This document shows, piece by piece, positions 19,794-28,245 of a stretch of 64,000 bases of DNA. The translations under genes were made by a program, and so were the position numbers. How positions within the stretch are numbered: position 1 is the stretch's first letter; every line of letters starts with the position of its first letter. The notes below the pieces were generated by a model that saw only the letters and a program-made list of their open reading frames with translations, was not told the DNA's origin and did not search any database. Source of the stretch: Thiofilum sp. Lineage in GTDB: Bacteria; Pseudomonadota; Gammaproteobacteria; Thiotrichales; Thiotrichaceae. Where the stretch lies: assembly GCF_016711335.1 (NCBI RefSeq), contig NZ_JADJTF010000001.1, positions 1,984,001 to 2,048,000 of the forward strand, read 5' to 3'.

Positions 19794-21707
19794 TTGAACG
19801 ATTTGACTAAAAATTTACTGATATGGGTGGTCATCGCCTTTGTACTAATCGTGGTGTTCAGTAAATTTAGCACCACCACACAACCCGGTGCCGTATTATC
19901 TTATTCTGAGTTTATTCAAAACGTGCGTAATCATGCGGTGCGTGAAGTGGATATTCGCGGTCAAAAAATTACGGGCATCACGGTGAATGGTGAGCGTTTT
20001 GTTACTTATAGCCCGCCTAATGACCCTAAAATGGTCGATGACCTATTAGCTAATAATGTAAAGTTTAAGGCAGCTCCCCCAGAAGAGCGCTCTATTCTTT
20101 GGGACATTATTATTAGTTGGGTTCCGTTTTTACTGATTATTGGGTTATGGATTTACATCATGCGCCAAATGCAAGGCGGTGGTGGACGTGGCGGCGCGAT
20201 GTCATTTGGTAAAAGCCGCGCACGCATGATGACTGAAGATCAGGTCAAGGTGAACTTTAATGATGTGGCTGGCTGTGATGAGGCTAAGGAAGAAGTCGGT
20301 GAATTAGTCGAATTTTTGCGTGACCCCGGTAAGTTTCAAAAATTGGGTGGCAAAATTCCGCGTGGCGTATTGATGGTGGGTTCTCCGGGTACAGGTAAGA
20401 CACTACTGGCTAAAGCCATTGCAGGTGAAGCTAAAGTACCTTTCTTTAGTATTTCAGGTTCCGACTTTGTGGAGATGTTCGTAGGGGTAGGTGCATCACG
20501 GGTACGTGATATGTTCGACCAAGCTAAAAAACACGCTCCTTGCATTATCTTTATTGATGAAATTGATGCGGTAGGTCGTCAACGTGGTGCGGGTCTAGGC
20601 GGTGGGCATGATGAACGTGAGCAAACCTTAAACCAACTACTCGTTGAAATGGACGGCTTTGAAGGCTCAGAAGGTATTATTGTCATTGCGGCGACTAACC
20701 GTCCCGACGTATTAGACCCAGCGTTACTGCGTCCCGGTCGTTTTGACCGTCAAGTTGTTGTACCTTTACCCGATGTACGTGGGCGCGAGCACATTCTAAA
20801 AGTGCATATGCGTAAAGTGCCTTTAGGCGATGATGTACGTCCAGAATTGATTGCGCGTGGTACACCCGGTTTCTCTGGAGCGGATCTAGCTAATTTGGTC
20901 AATGAAGCTGCTTTATTTGCTGCACGCTCTAATAAGCGTACCGTGAATATGCACGAATTTGAAAAAGCCAAAGATAAAATCATGATGGGCGCTGAACGCA
21001 AGTCCATGGTGATGAAAGAGGAAGAAAAGCGTGCTACCGCTTATCATGAGGCGGGTCATGCGATTGTCGGTATGAATGTACCTGAACACGATCCAGTGTA
21101 TAAAGTTAGTATCATTCCACGCGGTCGCGCTTTAGGTGTCACCATGTATCTGCCTGAAGAAGATCGCTATAGTGCTTCTAAGCAACGCTTAGAAAGCCAG
21201 ATTTCAAGCCTCTACGGTGGACGGATTGCGGAAGAGCTTATTTATGGTCCAGAAGGTGTGACTACAGGTGCGTCTAATGATATTGAACGGGCAACCAGTA
21301 TTGCTCGTAATATGGTCACTAAATGGGGCTTGTCTAGTCGTATGGGGCCATTAGCCTACTCAGAAGATGAGGGTGAAGTGTTCTTAGGACGCTCAGTCAC
21401 TCAGCAAAAGCATATGTCCGATGACACGGCGCATGCTATTGATGAAGAGGTGCGCAAGGTTATTGATCGCAATTACCAACGGGCCAAAACCATTCTGACT
21501 GATAATATTTCGGTGTTACATGCCATGGCTGAAGCATTAATTAAGTACGAAACCATTGATCGTGCACAAATTGAAGCTTTAATGAGCGGTGATGAACCTC
21601 CACCACCTGCCGATTGGACAGATAGTGATTCAGGTAAAAAAGTGGGTACTCCGCCTAAAAATACCGATACTGGTAGTACAGGGGATACTCCCGTGCCAGC
21701 GGCCTAG
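19794..21707 (+). CDS. ftsH: ATP-dependent membrane zinc metalloprotease FtsH
   Basis: FtsH is a hexameric inner-membrane AAA protease that degrades LpxC, sigma-32, SecY and misassembled membrane proteins. TTG at 19794 is the probable start (NDLTKNLLIWVVIAF) because GGAG (19783-19786) sits seven bases upstream; ATG at 19779 is the alternative but has no good ribosome site. Two membrane helices flank a small periplasmic domain. Walker A is GSPGTGKT, Walker B FIDEIDAVG, and the zinc site HEAGH. The length of 637 residues fits the family. Confidence 0.97.
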   Translation: MNDLTKNLLIWVVIAFVLIVVFSKFSTTTQPGAVLSYSEFIQNVRNHAVREVDIRGQKITGITVNGERFVTYSPPNDPKMVDDLLANNVKFKAAPPEERSILWDIIISWVPFLLIIGLWIYIMRQMQGGGGRGGAMSFGKSRARMMTEDQVKVNFNDVAGCDEAKEEVGELVEFLRDPGKFQKLGGKIPRGVLMVGSPGTGKTLLAKAIAGEAKVPFFSISGSDFVEMFVGVGASRVRDMFDQAKKHAPCIIFIDEIDAVGRQRGAGLGGGHDEREQTLNQLLVEMDGFEGSEGIIVIAATNRPDVLDPALLRPGRFDRQVVVPLPDVRGREHILKVHMRKVPLGDDVRPELIARGTPGFSGADLANLVNEAALFAARSNKRTVNMHEFEKAKDKIMMGAERKSMVMKEEEKRATAYHEAGHAIVGMNVPEHDPVYKVSIIPRGRALGVTMYLPEEDRYSASKQRLESQISSLYGGRIAEELIYGPEGVTTGASNDIERATSIARNMVTKWGLSSRMGPLAYSEDEGEVFLGRSVTQQKHMSDDTAHAIDEEVRKVIDRNYQRAKTILTDNISVLHAMAEALIKYETIDRAQIEALMSGDEPPPPADWTDSDSGKKVGTPPKNTDTGSTGDTPVPAA

Positions 21708-21726
21708 TTTGTCTTAAGTAGTTGTT

Positions 21727-21754
21727 AAAAGCGCGGTTAATCCGCGCTTTTTTT
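21727..21754 (+). terminator. Rho-independent terminator after ftsH
   Basis: Stem AAAGCGCGG (21728-21736) pairs with CCGCGCTTT (21742-21750), followed by a T run that merges into TTTAT (21752-21756). The TnpB element appears to begin immediately after this T run. Confidence 0.9.
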
Positions 21755-21756
21755 AT

Positions 21757-23064
21757 CCACCACGCCGAAAAACCCCGTCCGTTCACGGCGGGGATGTAAG
21801 GCGTTAGGCGATAGCCTTAAGGATTAAATTGGTGTAAAATCATTAATATTTTTAAATAGTTAAAAACTTAAATGCCCCTAGTCAAACGAGCCTATCACTA
21901 CCGATTTTACCCCACCGATGAGCAAGTCCAGCAACTCGCTCACACGTTTGGGTGTGCTCGTTTCGTCTACAATTGGGGCTTAGCGACTAAAAGTGCTGCT
22001 TACGAAACGGACAAGACCCAAATCAACTATGTCACCTTATCCTCAAAGCTCACCGAATTAAAAAAAGCGGGTGAGCATCACTGGCTTAAGGCAGTCTCTA
22101 GCGTAGTCCTGCAACAAGCCTTACGCAACCTAGATAATGCCTTTGGTAACTTCTTTAAAGGCTTGGCTAAGTACCCTAATTTTAAGAAAAAGCATCATAA
22201 GCAATCTGCCACTTATGCCGCGTCCGCTTTTCAATATAAAAACGGTCAACTCTTTTTAGCCAAACACAAGCAACCGCTGAATATTCGCTGGTCACGCCCT
22301 TTACCTTCAGCACCTACTACCGTAACGGTGTCTAAGGATGCGGCGGGTAGGTACTTTGTTTCTTGTTTGTGCGAGTGTGAAACTCCATTACTTCCCCTTT
22401 CACCTAAAACAGTGGGAATTGATTTGGGTATTAAGTCCGTACTCACTACCGATACAGGTTGGGAGTCGGGCAACCCAAAATATACCCAGCGTTATGAACT
22501 CAAACTCGCCAAAGCTCAACGAGTGTTGGCTAAGAAACAACTAGGCAGCCAAAACCGCTTAAAAGCGAAGCGCAAAGTAGCTCGTATTCACGCCAAAATA
22601 GCTGATTCACGCCGTGATTTTACCCATAAACTAACGACCCAACTGATTAACGAAAACCAAGTCATCAGCATGGAAATGTTACGGGTTAAAAACATGGTGA
22701 AGAATCCTAAGTTGGCTAAAGCAATTAGTGATAGCCATTGGGGTGAGCTGGCTCGACAACTACAGTACAAAGCCGACTGGTACGGACGCACTATAGTTAA
22801 AATCGACCAATGGACACCTAGTTCTAAAACCTGTTCGTGTTGTGGTTTCAAACTTGATAGTTTGTTGCTTTCAGTTCGACAATGGACATGCCCACAGTGC
22901 CATACCGTCTATCATCGTGATCAAAATGCAGCTAAAAATATTAAAGCCGAGGGACTCTCGGTGTTAGCCTTTGGAGAGCGTGTAAGTGGTGTCGGGCTAG
23001 CCCCAACATCCTGTGCTCGATGAATTAGGAATCCCCCATCCCTTTAAGGTGGGGAGGATGTCAA
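21757..23064 (+). mobile_element. Stand-alone tnpB element of the IS200/IS605 superfamily (no tnpA)
   Basis: The proposed element spans from just after TTTAT (21752-21756, a TAM-like pentamer) to GGATGTCAA, ending at 23064. The left end holds a hairpin at 21773-21793 (CCCCG...CGGGG). The right end holds a hairpin at 23033-23055 (CCCCA...TGGGG) followed by AGGATGTCAA, the usual appearance of IS605-type ends. No Y1 transposase tnpA is present, so movement would need a transposase in trans. The end positions are inferred from these landmarks. The element separates ftsH from folP, which are adjacent in most relatives. Confidence 0.8.
21872..23023 (+). CDS. tnpB: RNA-guided endonuclease TnpB
   Basis: TnpB is the transposon-encoded ancestor of Cas12. 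It uses an omega RNA from the element's right end to cut DNA next to a TAM, restoring lost element copies. All three RuvC acidic residues are present: D184 (GIDLGIKS), E268 (SMEML) and D350 (HRDQNAAKN). The zinc ribbon has CSCCG near 321-325 and CPQC at 340-343. The 383-residue length fits an intact enzyme (ISDra2 TnpB is about 408). No frameshift is visible. The ribosome site is weak. Confidence 0.93.
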   Translation: MPLVKRAYHYRFYPTDEQVQQLAHTFGCARFVYNWGLATKSAAYETDKTQINYVTLSSKLTELKKAGEHHWLKAVSSVVLQQALRNLDNAFGNFFKGLAKYPNFKKKHHKQSATYAASAFQYKNGQLFLAKHKQPLNIRWSRPLPSAPTTVTVSKDAAGRYFVSCLCECETPLLPLSPKTVGIDLGIKSVLTTDTGWESGNPKYTQRYELKLAKAQRVLAKKQLGSQNRLKAKRKVARIHAKIADSRRDFTHKLTTQLINENQVISMEMLRVKNMVKNPKLAKAISDSHWGELARQLQYKADWYGRTIVKIDQWTPSSKTCSCCGFKLDSLLLSVRQWTCPQCHTVYHRDQNAAKNIKAEGLSVLAFGERVSGVGLAPTSCAR

Positions 23065-23080
23065 TGGTATAAAAATGATG
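22950..23080 (+). ncRNA. Candidate omega RNA (reRNA) region of TnpB with adjacent guide
   Basis: In IS605-type elements the omega RNA comes from the 3' end of tnpB and the right end, with the guide being the flanking sequence immediately beyond the element. Here that would be the tnpB 3' end, the hairpin at 23033-23055, the conserved GGATGTCAA end, and a guide of about 16 bases starting at 23065. The 5' limit is unknown; positions are approximate and inferred from family knowledge. Confidence 0.5.
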
Positions 23081-23881
23081 TTACTACCAAGCAATACCTA
23101 TGTGATGGGTATTATTAATGTCACACCTGACTCGTTTTCAGATGGTGGGCGCTTTAATCATATTGACCATGCTTTAAAACATGCCGAGCGTTTATTAGAA
23201 GAGGGTGCTCATATCTTAGATATAGGCGGAGAGTCGACGCGCCCCGGAGCACAAGCAGTCAGTGCTGAGGATGAATTAAAGCGGGTGATGCCTGTTTTAG
23301 AGGCTTTAAAAACTCATTTTCCAGAGGCTTTATTATCGGTTGATACTTGTAAAGCTGAGGTTATGCAAGCTGCGATTGACAGAGAAGTGGCGATGATTAA
23401 TGACGTGATGGCATTAAGAGCACCTCAAGCCTTAGAAGTATGTAGCCAAGCAACCGTCGCGGTATGTCTGATGCATATGCAGGGCGAGCCGCGTACTATG
23501 CAACAAAAACCTTACTATAATAATGTCATGGCAGAGGTAAAAGCGTTCTTGTTAGAGCGTGCAGCAGTATGCGAACAGGCGGGTATAGCACAAGAGCGTA
23601 TTTGGCTAGATCCGGGGTTTGGGTTTGGTAAAACGCTAGAGCATAATGTCACATTATTACAACAGCTTGAGCAATTGACGCTTACGCCTTATCCCGTTTT
23701 AGTGGGACTATCACGTAAATCAATGATTGGTGCATTGTTAGGCAATCGTGAAGTTTCAGATCGGATGATAGGGAGCGTAGTCGCGGCGGCTATTGCTTTA
23801 TTGAAGGGTGCTAAAATACTACGGGTTCACGACGTGAAAGAAACCGTAGATGCTTTAAGAATTGCTCAAGCACTACTCTGA
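23075..23881 (+). CDS. folP: Dihydropteroate synthase
   Basis: FolP condenses 6-hydroxymethyl-dihydropterin pyrophosphate with p-aminobenzoate to make dihydropteroate; it is the sulfonamide target. Pterin-binding signatures are MGIINVTPDSFSDGG (about 11-25) and LDIGGESTRPGA near 49. The 268-residue length is slightly short at the N-terminus compared with E. coli (about 282). The start is ATG 23075 or 23078. No ribosome site sits at normal distance; the nearest (GGGGAGGA, about 23051-23058) lies inside the right end of the TnpB element and is too far. glmM follows 51 bases later. Confidence 0.96.
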   Translation: MMLLPSNTYVMGIINVTPDSFSDGGRFNHIDHALKHAERLLEEGAHILDIGGESTRPGAQAVSAEDELKRVMPVLEALKTHFPEALLSVDTCKAEVMQAAIDREVAMINDVMALRAPQALEVCSQATVAVCLMHMQGEPRTMQQKPYYNNVMAEVKAFLLERAAVCEQAGIAQERIWLDPGFGFGKTLEHNVTLLQQLEQLTLTPYPVLVGLSRKSMIGALLGNREVSDRMIGSVVAAAIALLKGAKILRVHDVKETVDALRIAQALL

Positions 23882-23932
23882 TAGTGTAGTAGTTATTTAA
23901 TTATTTAATAGATTTAGTATAGGTAGGTCTCT

Positions 23933-25264
23933 ATGGCTAGACGTTATTTCGGTACGGATGGCATTCGCGGTAAAATTGGCCAGCGTCCCATGACTCCTGA
24001 TTTTATTCTTAAATTAGGTTGGGCGGCGGGTAAAGTATTAGTGAATAATAATCACCCTCTAGTATTAATTGGTAAAGATACCCGTATTTCAGGCTATATG
24101 CTGGAATCGGCTTTACAAGCGGGATTAGAAGCCGCAGGGGTGCATGTACGTTTACTAGGCCCTATGCCAACGCCCGCTGTCTCTTATCTCACTCGTGCAT
24201 TTCGCGCCTCAGCCGGTATTGTCATCAGTGCCTCACATAACCCTTATGATGATAATGGTGTGAAGTTCTTTTCTTCCGACGGTATGAAGCTACCTGATGA
24301 AGTGGAAGAGGCAATCGAAGCGTATTTAGAGCGTGATTTTTCCTGTGTGGAATCCGCACAATTAGGACGTGCAGTGCGTATTGAGGATGCGGCAGGGCGC
24401 TATATTGAGTTCTGTAAGCGTGCCTTACCAACCGAACAGTCACTAGCAGGACTACGTATCGTTGTGGATTGTGCTAATGGTGCGACTTATCACATTGCAC
24501 CGCATGTATTTGAGGAGCTAGGGGCTGAGGTCATCAGTCTGGCTAATAAACCTAATGGTTTGAATATCAATGAGGAGTGTGGTGCTACTCATTTGACGGG
24601 CTTAAAAGAGGCGGTGCTAAAGTATCGCGCTGATTTAGGGATTGCACTGGATGGTGATGGTGATCGTTTAATGATGATTGACCATAAGGGTGACACCATT
24701 AATGGGGATCAGGTCTTAGCCATCATTACGCATGCACGCGCTAAAGAAGAGAATTTAGCTAAAGGTGTGGTAGGGACTTTAATGAGTAACCTAGGTTTAG
24801 AACAAGCCATACAACGCTTAGGATTGCCTTTTTATCGTGCTAATGTCGGTGATCGTTATGTGCTGGAAATGATGACGCAAAACCAATGTATCTTGGGGGG
24901 CGAATCGTCAGGGCATGTGATCGTGCGCGATATGATGCCCACCGGAGATGGTATTATTTCTGCTTTACAAGTGCTGAGTGCTCTTGTGGGTAGTGGTAAA
25001 ACCTTGTCTGAGTTAAGTGAGGTGATGCAGCAGTATCCACAAACCTTAGTGAATGTGCGTGTGCAACATAAACTCGATCTAAAGCATGCGCTCATTCAAT
25101 CCGCAGTGCATGATGTAGAAGCGACTTTAGGTGCACGCGGGCGAGTATTGTTACGGGCTTCAGGCACTGAACCCTTAATTCGAGTCATGGTAGAGGGTCA
25201 AGATCATCTTGAAACCGAGCAATTAGCGCAGCAAATTGCATCAGCAGTACGAGCAGCGGCCTAA
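23933..25264 (+). CDS. glmM: Phosphoglucosamine mutase
   Basis: GlmM interconverts glucosamine-6-phosphate and glucosamine-1-phosphate on the route to UDP-GlcNAc for peptidoglycan and LPS. The 443-residue protein begins ARRYFGTDGIRGKIG. The phosphoserine loop is VISASHNPYDDNG near 100, the metal loop is DGDGDR near 242, and the sugar-phosphate loop is RASGTEPLIRVMVEG near the end. It follows folP in the usual folP-glmM order. Confidence 0.97.
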   Translation: MARRYFGTDGIRGKIGQRPMTPDFILKLGWAAGKVLVNNNHPLVLIGKDTRISGYMLESALQAGLEAAGVHVRLLGPMPTPAVSYLTRAFRASAGIVISASHNPYDDNGVKFFSSDGMKLPDEVEEAIEAYLERDFSCVESAQLGRAVRIEDAAGRYIEFCKRALPTEQSLAGLRIVVDCANGATYHIAPHVFEELGAEVISLANKPNGLNINEECGATHLTGLKEAVLKYRADLGIALDGDGDRLMMIDHKGDTINGDQVLAIITHARAKEENLAKGVVGTLMSNLGLEQAIQRLGLPFYRANVGDRYVLEMMTQNQCILGGESSGHVIVRDMMPTGDGIISALQVLSALVGSGKTLSELSEVMQQYPQTLVNVRVQHKLDLKHALIQSAVHDVEATLGARGRVLLRASGTEPLIRVMVEGQDHLETEQLAQQIASAVRAAA

Positions 25265-25266
25265 AT

Positions 25267-25289
25267 AGCTAGGTAAATTTTACCTAGCT
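25267..25289 (+). terminator. AT-rich hairpin between glmM and tpiA
   Basis: AGCTAGGTAAA and TTTACCTAGCT form a near-perfect palindrome (23 bases, single-base centre) three bases after the glmM stop. No T-tract follows, so it is either a processing/attenuation hairpin or an operator. A related TAGGTAAAT/ATTTACCTA pair lies before hupB. Confidence 0.45.
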
Positions 25290-25353
25290 GAGGGATTGAT
25301 TTTCCTAAAGTGAGCGGTTACGATTCCGCCCCACAGAGGAGAAGGAGCAGCAT

Positions 25354-26112
25354 ATGAGGACATCATTTGTCGCGGGGAATTGGAAGTTAAATGGTAATCA
25401 AGCCAGCATTAGTGCTTTGGTAGCCAATATTAATGCGGGTTTAGAGAGCTTAAATCAAACCACAGTCGCGGTATGTGCACCTTGCGTGTATGTTCCTTTA
25501 GTACACACGTTAACACAAAATAGTACCCTGAAATTGGGTGCGCAAAATGTGTCAAATTACGAAACAGGTGCTTATACAGGCGAAGTATCAGCACCGATGT
25601 TGAAAGAGTTTGGCTGCGAGTATGTTATTATTGGGCACTCTGAGCGCCGTGCGCTGTTTGGGGAGTCTGATGAGATATGTGCGCAAAAGTTTGTCAGGGC
25701 ACAGCAAGCAGGTTTAACGCCTATTTTTTGTGTAGGTGAAACGCTAACTGAGCGTGAAGCAAACCAAACCGAAGCAGTGATTAGTCGTCAATTACAGGCG
25801 TTACTGGCTATAATTGACGTACAAGATTTAGTAAATAGCGTGGTTGCCTATGAGCCGATATGGGCAATTGGCACAGGTAAAACAGCAACGCCTGAACAAG
25901 CGCAAGCAGTGCATGCTTATATTCGCCAGATGATTGCAAATTTAAATAAATCAGTTGCAGAAAAACTACAAATTCTATATGGTGGCAGCGTCAAAGGCTC
26001 CAATGCTGCTAAACTATTCGCAATGCCAGACATTGACGGTGGTTTAATTGGTGGAGCAGCGCTAAACGCAGATGAATTTTTAACGATCTGCCGAGCTGGA
26101 AATAAGGCTTAA
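25354..26112 (+). CDS. tpiA: Triosephosphate isomerase
   Basis: TpiA interconverts dihydroxyacetone phosphate and glyceraldehyde-3-phosphate. The 252-residue protein shows the substrate Asn/Lys in AGNWKLNG near 8-15, the electrophilic His in IIGHSERR near 95, the catalytic Glu in AYEPIWAIGTGKTATPEQ near 168, and the phosphate-binding YGGSVKGSN near 210. It precedes secG by seven bases, the classic tpiA-secG pair. Confidence 0.98.
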   Translation: MRTSFVAGNWKLNGNQASISALVANINAGLESLNQTTVAVCAPCVYVPLVHTLTQNSTLKLGAQNVSNYETGAYTGEVSAPMLKEFGCEYVIIGHSERRALFGESDEICAQKFVRAQQAGLTPIFCVGETLTEREANQTEAVISRQLQALLAIIDVQDLVNSVVAYEPIWAIGTGKTATPEQAQAVHAYIRQMIANLNKSVAEKLQILYGGSVKGSNAAKLFAMPDIDGGLIGGAALNADEFLTICRAGNKA

Positions 26113-26119
26113 ACACAGT

Positions 26120-26632
26120 ATGTTGTATAACATTTTATTGATTGTCCAAATTATTGTATCGGTTGCTATTATCGTTTTAGTGTTAATGCAACACGGTAAA
26201 GGTGCTGATGCAGGAGCTGCTTTTGGTAGTGGTGCGTCAGGGACAATCTTTGGCTCACAAGGTTCTGGTAACTTTTTGAGTCGCACAACCGCTATTCTAG
26301 CGACCGTATTTTTTGTGAATTGCATTGTATTGGCGATGTTAGTTTCTAGCCAAAACCGTAGCAATTCTTTGACAGGTAGTATTATGCAAGGCTCAGCGGT
26401 AACTGCTCCAGCAAATTCCGAAGTGCCTGCTGCACCTGGCTCAGCTCCAAAACCTGCATTGCCCGGTGTTCCGGCAAACCCTGAAGTTCCAGCAGCTCCT
26501 GCTGCTTCAACCTCAGATGTGCCAGCCGCACCGGCTGCAACTACTGCTCCGGCAGCTACTCAACAGCCCGCAGCACCTGCGGCTAATACGGAAGTACCTG
26601 CTGCGCCAGTAGCTCCTGCTCAACCACAGTAG
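26120..26632 (+). CDS. secG: Preprotein translocase subunit SecG with long Ala/Pro tail
   Basis: SecG assists SecYE in protein export. The first 90 residues are typical: a helix at about 3-23, the loop LMQHGKGADAGAAFGSGASG, and a second helix at about 55-75. Beyond residue 95 an extension of about 75 residues is made of Ala, Pro, Glu, Val and Thr with repeated EVPAAP-like units, giving 170 residues against 110 in E. coli. The tail is probably disordered. A tRNA-Leu follows after 15 bases. Confidence 0.93.
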   Translation: MLYNILLIVQIIVSVAIIVLVLMQHGKGADAGAAFGSGASGTIFGSQGSGNFLSRTTAILATVFFVNCIVLAMLVSSQNRSNSLTGSIMQGSAVTAPANSEVPAAPGSAPKPALPGVPANPEVPAAPAASTSDVPAAPAATTAPAATQQPAAPAANTEVPAAPVAPAQPQ

Positions 26633-26647
26633 GGGATAACCGCTAAT

Positions 26648-26733
26648 GCCGACGTGGTGGAATTGGTAGACACGCTATCTTGAGGTGGTAGTGGCTTACA
26701 GCCGTGCGAGTTCGAGTCTCGCCGCCGGCACCA
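26648..26733 (+). tRNA. tRNA-Leu (anticodon GAG)
   Basis: Anticodon stem CTATC/GGTAG encloses TTGAGGT, giving GAG for CUC/CUU codons. The variable arm GGC-TTACA-GCC, T-arm and encoded CCA are present. The acceptor stem GCCGACG/CGCCGGC has one A-C mismatch at pair 5-68. Confidence 0.92.
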
Positions 26734-26737
26734 AATC

Positions 26738-26768
26738 AAAAAGCTCACCCTAGTGGTGAGCTTTTTTT
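26738..26768 (+). terminator. Rho-independent terminator after tRNA-Leu
   Basis: Stem AAGCTCACC (26741-26749) pairs with GGTGAGCTT (26755-26763), loop CTAGT, then a T-tract to 26768. Confidence 0.93.
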
Positions 26769-26948
26769 ATTTCTCCACAGACACAACGTTGAGAGGTAAC
26801 AAGGAGCGCTGATTTCTATCGCCAGCTAGTTCCTTAGTTACATTTATACCAATGGATATGTCAAAAAGTAATGCAAAACTACTCACGTTAATTGGCTTAG
26901 TTATTTTCGTGACAAGGCATATGGAACGCTCTTATAGAGGGTTAGTGC

Positions 26949-28208
26949 ATGGCTGGTAGTCTCCTTCTAGCAATGGCTTTATTGCATATTGCCAATGCTT
27001 TCATTTCTAGCATTCCCCTTACCCTGAGCGGATTATACGGCTGGCTAGTTTTAATCTGGTTACTCTATAAATTACCAGCTCAGCAATTTATCCAGTTTTT
27101 TATATTAGCTGGTGTAGGCAGTTTATTGCTAATTATCGGTTATGCTCGTGGCGCTACCATTTCAATCACTGAGCTATTAACCCAAAACAATGCTCTCTTA
27201 GTTATGCTCTATGGTGTAAGTTTTTTAAGACTCAGTGCCCTGCCAAAAGCGGATATTAAGCAACAACAGGGTAAAAGAAGTTTATTAGGTAATTTCTTTG
27301 GGATTCAGTCCTTGGGCGCGGTGATTAATCTATCTATCTTAGTATTAGTCGGTGAGTATTTTAAATCGCACCAACTGTTAAAACGTTTACAGATTACTGT
27401 AATGAGCCGCGCTTTTGCGATTGCTGCGTTTTGGTCGCCTTTTTTTGCTTCGATGGGGGTAGCTTTAACCTATGCACCTCACGCGAGTTTATTAGGAGTG
27501 CTAAGTTTAGGTCTAGGTGTGGCTTTAATAGCTAGTTTGATTAGTTTGGTCGAGTTTAAATACTTGGCTGGTAATAGCTTGAATACCTTTCAAGGTTATC
27601 CTTTAAAATTAAATAGTCTAGCTTTGCCATTTAGCTTAGCCTTGAGTATTATTTTACTGCATTATTTAGCGCCTCAATTACCGATTTTAACCTTAGTAGC
27701 ATTATTAGCCATGTTATTCAGTGCTGCTTTATTAGTAGTAAAACGATTACCAGTAAAAGAACGCTTTGCTGAGCATGTACAGGCCGCACCCTTACGTATG
27801 GCACGGGAGTTAGCGCTGTTTTTAGGTGCAGGGGTATTGACGATAGGCTTAAAAGTGTTGTTGAGTACGTTTCCTAATGTAGCTTTATTTACGCAATTTA
27901 CGGGTTTAGAAGCATCGTTGTCATTAGGTCTAGCCATTATAGTGTCTTTAATGGGTATACATCCTTTAATTTCTATTGCACTCATTGGTCCTATGGCAAC
28001 GCCATTAGTGGCTGATCCTAATATCTTGGGATTATTATTTTTATCGATTTGGAGTTTAGGTGTCGTTGCTAGTCCCTTATCGGGTATGAATGTTATGATG
28101 CGTGGACAATTAGGTATTGCAGGTAAAGATTTATTACGCTGGCATATTGGCTATGTGATAGTAATGTGGGTGTTGTTATCTGTCTTATTCACGTGGCTAT
28201 TGGGCTAG
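26949..28208 (+). CDS. Unknown polytopic membrane protein (possible transporter)
   Basis: A 419-residue, very hydrophobic protein with roughly ten to twelve predicted membrane helices and short loops. I recognise no specific family. SLMGIHPLISIALIGPMATPL (about 333-353) and the late GVVASPLSGMNVMM recall helix-hairpin motifs of ion-transporter-superfamily permeases (ArsB/DASS-like), but this is a weak resemblance. The start may be ATG 26949 or a nearby codon. It is convergent with ppc, and a strong hairpin overlaps its stop codon. Confidence 0.7.
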   Translation: MAGSLLLAMALLHIANAFISSIPLTLSGLYGWLVLIWLLYKLPAQQFIQFFILAGVGSLLLIIGYARGATISITELLTQNNALLVMLYGVSFLRLSALPKADIKQQQGKRSLLGNFFGIQSLGAVINLSILVLVGEYFKSHQLLKRLQITVMSRAFAIAAFWSPFFASMGVALTYAPHASLLGVLSLGLGVALIASLISLVEFKYLAGNSLNTFQGYPLKLNSLALPFSLALSIILLHYLAPQLPILTLVALLAMLFSAALLVVKRLPVKERFAEHVQAAPLRMARELALFLGAGVLTIGLKVLLSTFPNVALFTQFTGLEASLSLGLAIIVSLMGIHPLISIALIGPMATPLVADPNILGLLFLSIWSLGVVASPLSGMNVMMRGQLGIAGKDLLRWHIGYVIVMWVLLSVLFTWLLG

Positions 28209-28226
28209 TTTAACTAACCCAATAGC
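28196..28226. terminator. Long hairpin overlapping the stop of the membrane protein gene, between convergent genes
   Basis: GCTATTGGGCTAGTT (28196-28210) pairs with AACTAACCCAATAGC (28212-28226) with one C/A mismatch. It lies between two convergent genes, with no T-tract on either strand, so it may act as a bidirectional barrier to transcription or to exonucleases. Confidence 0.6.
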
Positions 28227-28245
28227 GAGTAGAGATTTAAATCCA

